A stretch of 7,802 nucleotides of DNA from JBBQXY01 sp051004815 (GTDB taxonomy: Bacteria > Chloroflexota > Ktedonobacteria > Ktedonobacterales > Ktedonobacteraceae). Positions 7,001-7,802 of this stretch are shown here, piece after piece (within the stretch, counting starts at the first letter, position 1; every line of letters starts with the position of its first letter). The position numbers were made by a program, and so were the translations under genes. Location: the NCBI GenBank assembly GCA_051004815.1, contig JBPCJY010000017.1, forward strand, positions 1 through 7,802, read 5' to 3'. The notes beneath the pieces were generated by a model. It was not told the origin of the DNA. It saw only the letters and a list, made by a program, of their open reading frames with translations, and did not search any database.

Positions 7001-7592
7001 GGTCTTCAAGGAGAAGATCACCCACACGACTGTCGAAATCACCGAAGAGCTAGATAAGCAGAAAGTTATCATAGGCGGTACCATCAAAGAGGCGCGGCGC
7101 ATCACGACCAAGAAAGGTGATACGATGTGCGTGGTGCAGCTTGAGGATATGTTTGGCACGATTGGCGTGACAGTCTTCCCCAAAACCTATGAAGAGACTT
7201 CCGCCCTATGGGTCGAGGATACGGTGGTGTTTGTGCGCGGCGAGGTACAGGTACGACGCGACGAACCCGGCATTCTCTGTAACGGGGTTGAGCAATTGAA
7301 GGCCGTTGACGAGGAGATGGACCGCAAGCAGTACCAGGTGTGGATCACCGTCCAATTGACCGGCTCCGACGATAGGGCTATCTCCGACGACAAAATTCGT
7401 GTGCAGGATGTCTACAACTGCTTACGCGACCGAGCGGGCCGCGATCACTATGAAATCCTGGTGGCCAACGGCGAATGGCAGGTGCTACTCACCCCAGGCG
7501 ACAACACAATGTACTATTCTAAAGAGGTGCATGAACGTTTAGAAACGATTTTAGGCAAAGGGGCAGTCGAGGCGAAGCTGGTGGACAGGTAA
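4077..7592 (+). CDS. dnaE: DNA polymerase III alpha subunit (replicative polymerase, DnaE1 type)
   Basis: A 1171-residue C-family polymerase, full length for DnaE, which copies the chromosome within the pol III holoenzyme. Order: PHP domain (about 5-215) with all metal-ligand positions filled (H9, H11, D18, H43, E68, H88, C138, D213, H215); polymerase palm with SARGSAAGS (363-371), PDIDMDF (403-409; D406 and D408 catalytic) and KFDFLGL (558-564; D560 the third catalytic Asp); fingers with RPGPM (651-655), YQDQV (691-695) and GGYGFNKAHAASYA (757-770); helix-hairpin-helix near 837-854; LISLF (923-927) at the internal clamp-binding position; OB fold near 995-1070; C-terminal domain to 1171. No intein interrupts the usual catalytic sites. 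GGAGG (4061-4065) lies 11 bases before ATG 4077, which fits the family N-terminus. It is preceded by its own promoter. The intact PHP suggests possible intrinsic proofreading, as known for some DnaE1 proteins. Confidence 0.97.
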   Translation: MGADFAHLHVHTEYSLLDGFSRTKKLVQQAKTLGMQHLAITDHGTMYGAIEFYKACKAGGINPIIGIEAYLTEDMHDHSKRFSDDYHHLLLLAKNNTGYYNLMKLTTIANTEGWHLRPRIDKAVLQKYAEGLIVTSSCLSGEIPKLLLKEKMDESYKMARWYQDVFGPENFYLEIQEHHGIFDDGQPSPQGQLNQMLFQMNRDLHIPLVITNDLHYVDAHDASSHDVLLCVQTGKQLDSPKRMKFDSHEYYLKSPEEMARLFPDLRDALTNSVRIAEQCSVDPLAYKAKLPDFAVPAQYASQGEFLYALCLDGIKERFGGLSEGIQKQLDYEFNMIADKGFLPYFLIEWDFVNYARTHGIRCSARGSAAGSLLAYSLGITNVDPLRYQLPFERFFNPERADMPDIDMDFPDDRREEVIEYVTRKYGADCVAQMVTFNTMAAKASVKDVARVLGVQDIGDRITRLIPIGPRITLQGSLDSIKELNDLYKENKAAQEIIDQALKLEGSVRSSGIHAAGVIVANEALEHFVPLQLRDSKDPSKGRITQYEQKHLEELGLIKFDFLGLSNLTILDNAVKFIKASRNEDIILEKIPLDPVEGDDAQNAKRLKAFELLASGETTGVFQLEGAKMREYIKQLKPTRVEDVMAMIALYRPGPMDSIPDFIDAKHGRKKVTYLDPRLEEWLNESYGVIVYQDQVLFIAVGLAGFSWGKANKFRKVLSKKIVSEVEGYRGDFVQGCVKNGVKKESAEELFTLIEPFGGYGFNKAHAASYAVVAFFTAYLKGNYTAEFMAATMTTEAADAKKIANAIAECKRMGVEVLGPDVNTSGRGFSVEGGGVRFGLLAIKGIGEGPIGEIVRARAEGGPFKSLADFCTRVDPKFVGKGAIETLIKAGGMDSLGKRHHLLASIEAAMKWGKTQRISQEHGLISLFGDMEETESAFEFALKTDADEVPRKQLLQWEKELIGIYISKHPLSYLSEVFKEKITHTTVEITEELDKQKVIIGGTIKEARRITTKKGDTMCVVQLEDMFGTIGVTVFPKTYEETSALWVEDTVVFVRGEVQVRRDEPGILCNGVEQLKAVDEEMDRKQYQVWITVQLTGSDDRAISDDKIRVQDVYNCLRDRAGRDHYEILVANGEWQVLLTPGDNTMYYSKEVHERLETILGKGAVEAKLVDR

Positions 7593-7802
7593 GTAAGTAA
7601 AACCTGTATCACTTTTGAAACGTAAGAATCATGAGAAGACCCTGTCCACAGCCACACGGCCCCAGGGTACCCGCGAGGGCTTGCACGGGGAGGTTTTTTG
7701 GCACCACGCTGGCCTTGTCCTTTTGAGCGTGGCGAAGGAGCTCCCCCGGAACGCAAAGTCTTCGCTGCCCGCAAAACGACAGAACATGGAACCGGGGAGT
7801 GT
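7593..7802. other. Non-coding, repeat-bearing region downstream of dnaE
   Basis: No supported gene. TAA occurs at 7590, 7594 and 7598, closing all three frames right after dnaE. I find no convincing intrinsic terminator close to the stop; the T tract at 7694-7699 belongs to the repeat and lacks a good stem before it. The rest is the partial composite repeat plus unassigned sequence to the window end. Confidence 0.6.
7683..7741 (+). repeat. Partial second copy of the composite inverted-arm/REP element
   Basis: GCACGGGGAGGTTTTTTG (7683-7700) matches 16 of 18 bases of the left-arm end at 2151-2168. At 7717-7741 a REP-like core GTCCTTTTGAGCGTGGCG-AAGGAGC follows, in the same order and at nearly the same distance (23 versus 26 bases from arm to TGAGCG) as in the element at 2129-2280. 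A local hairpin pairs CCACGCT (7704-7710) with AGCGTGG (7726-7732). No right arm is seen before the window ends. Confidence 0.6.

Noticed and set aside
7665..7699. Intrinsic terminator of dnaE at the T tract
   Set aside because: No stable stem directly precedes TTTTTT; the tract is part of the repeat arm also found at 2162-2167.

Overview
The window holds four protein-coding genes: one on the minus strand and three on the plus strand. Intergenic DNA between and around them is rich in short palindromic repeats. The dnaE type, the long GT-C-like membrane protein and the REP-type repeats with core TGAGCG..GCGAAG suggest a Chloroflexota genome, perhaps of the Ktedonobacteria. This placement is inference from general resemblance, not a search.

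Layout: 1-160 is non-coding and repeat-like. 161-1969 (minus) encodes a polytopic membrane protein of the GT-C / ArnT-PMT type with a large extracytoplasmic C-terminal part. It is driven leftward by a near-consensus sigma-70 promoter at 2012-2040. 1970-2406 is a divergent intergenic region holding that promoter and a 152-bp element with 40-bp inverted ends and a REP palindrome in its centre. 2407-2859 encodes a 150-residue acidic Pro/Gly/Asn-rich repeat protein with a good ribosome binding site, closed by a probable intrinsic terminator. 2961-3068 is a tandem REP array of 40-bp period. 3156-3986 encodes a MerR-family regulator with a BmrR/GyrI-like ligand domain, preceded by a promoter with the 19-bp spacer and central dyad typical of MerR targets. 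A terminator overlapping its stop codon separates it from dnaE (4077-7592), which has its own TTGACT-17-TATCCT promoter. 7593-7802 is non-coding and carries a second, partial copy of the composite repeat.

The genes do not look like one pathway. Each appears to have its own transcription signals, and dnaE is a replication housekeeping gene beside accessory genes. No complete novel multi-gene system is visible. The least explained items are the PGGP heptapeptide-repeat protein, whose repeats differ almost only at silent sites, and the composite inverted-repeat/REP element.
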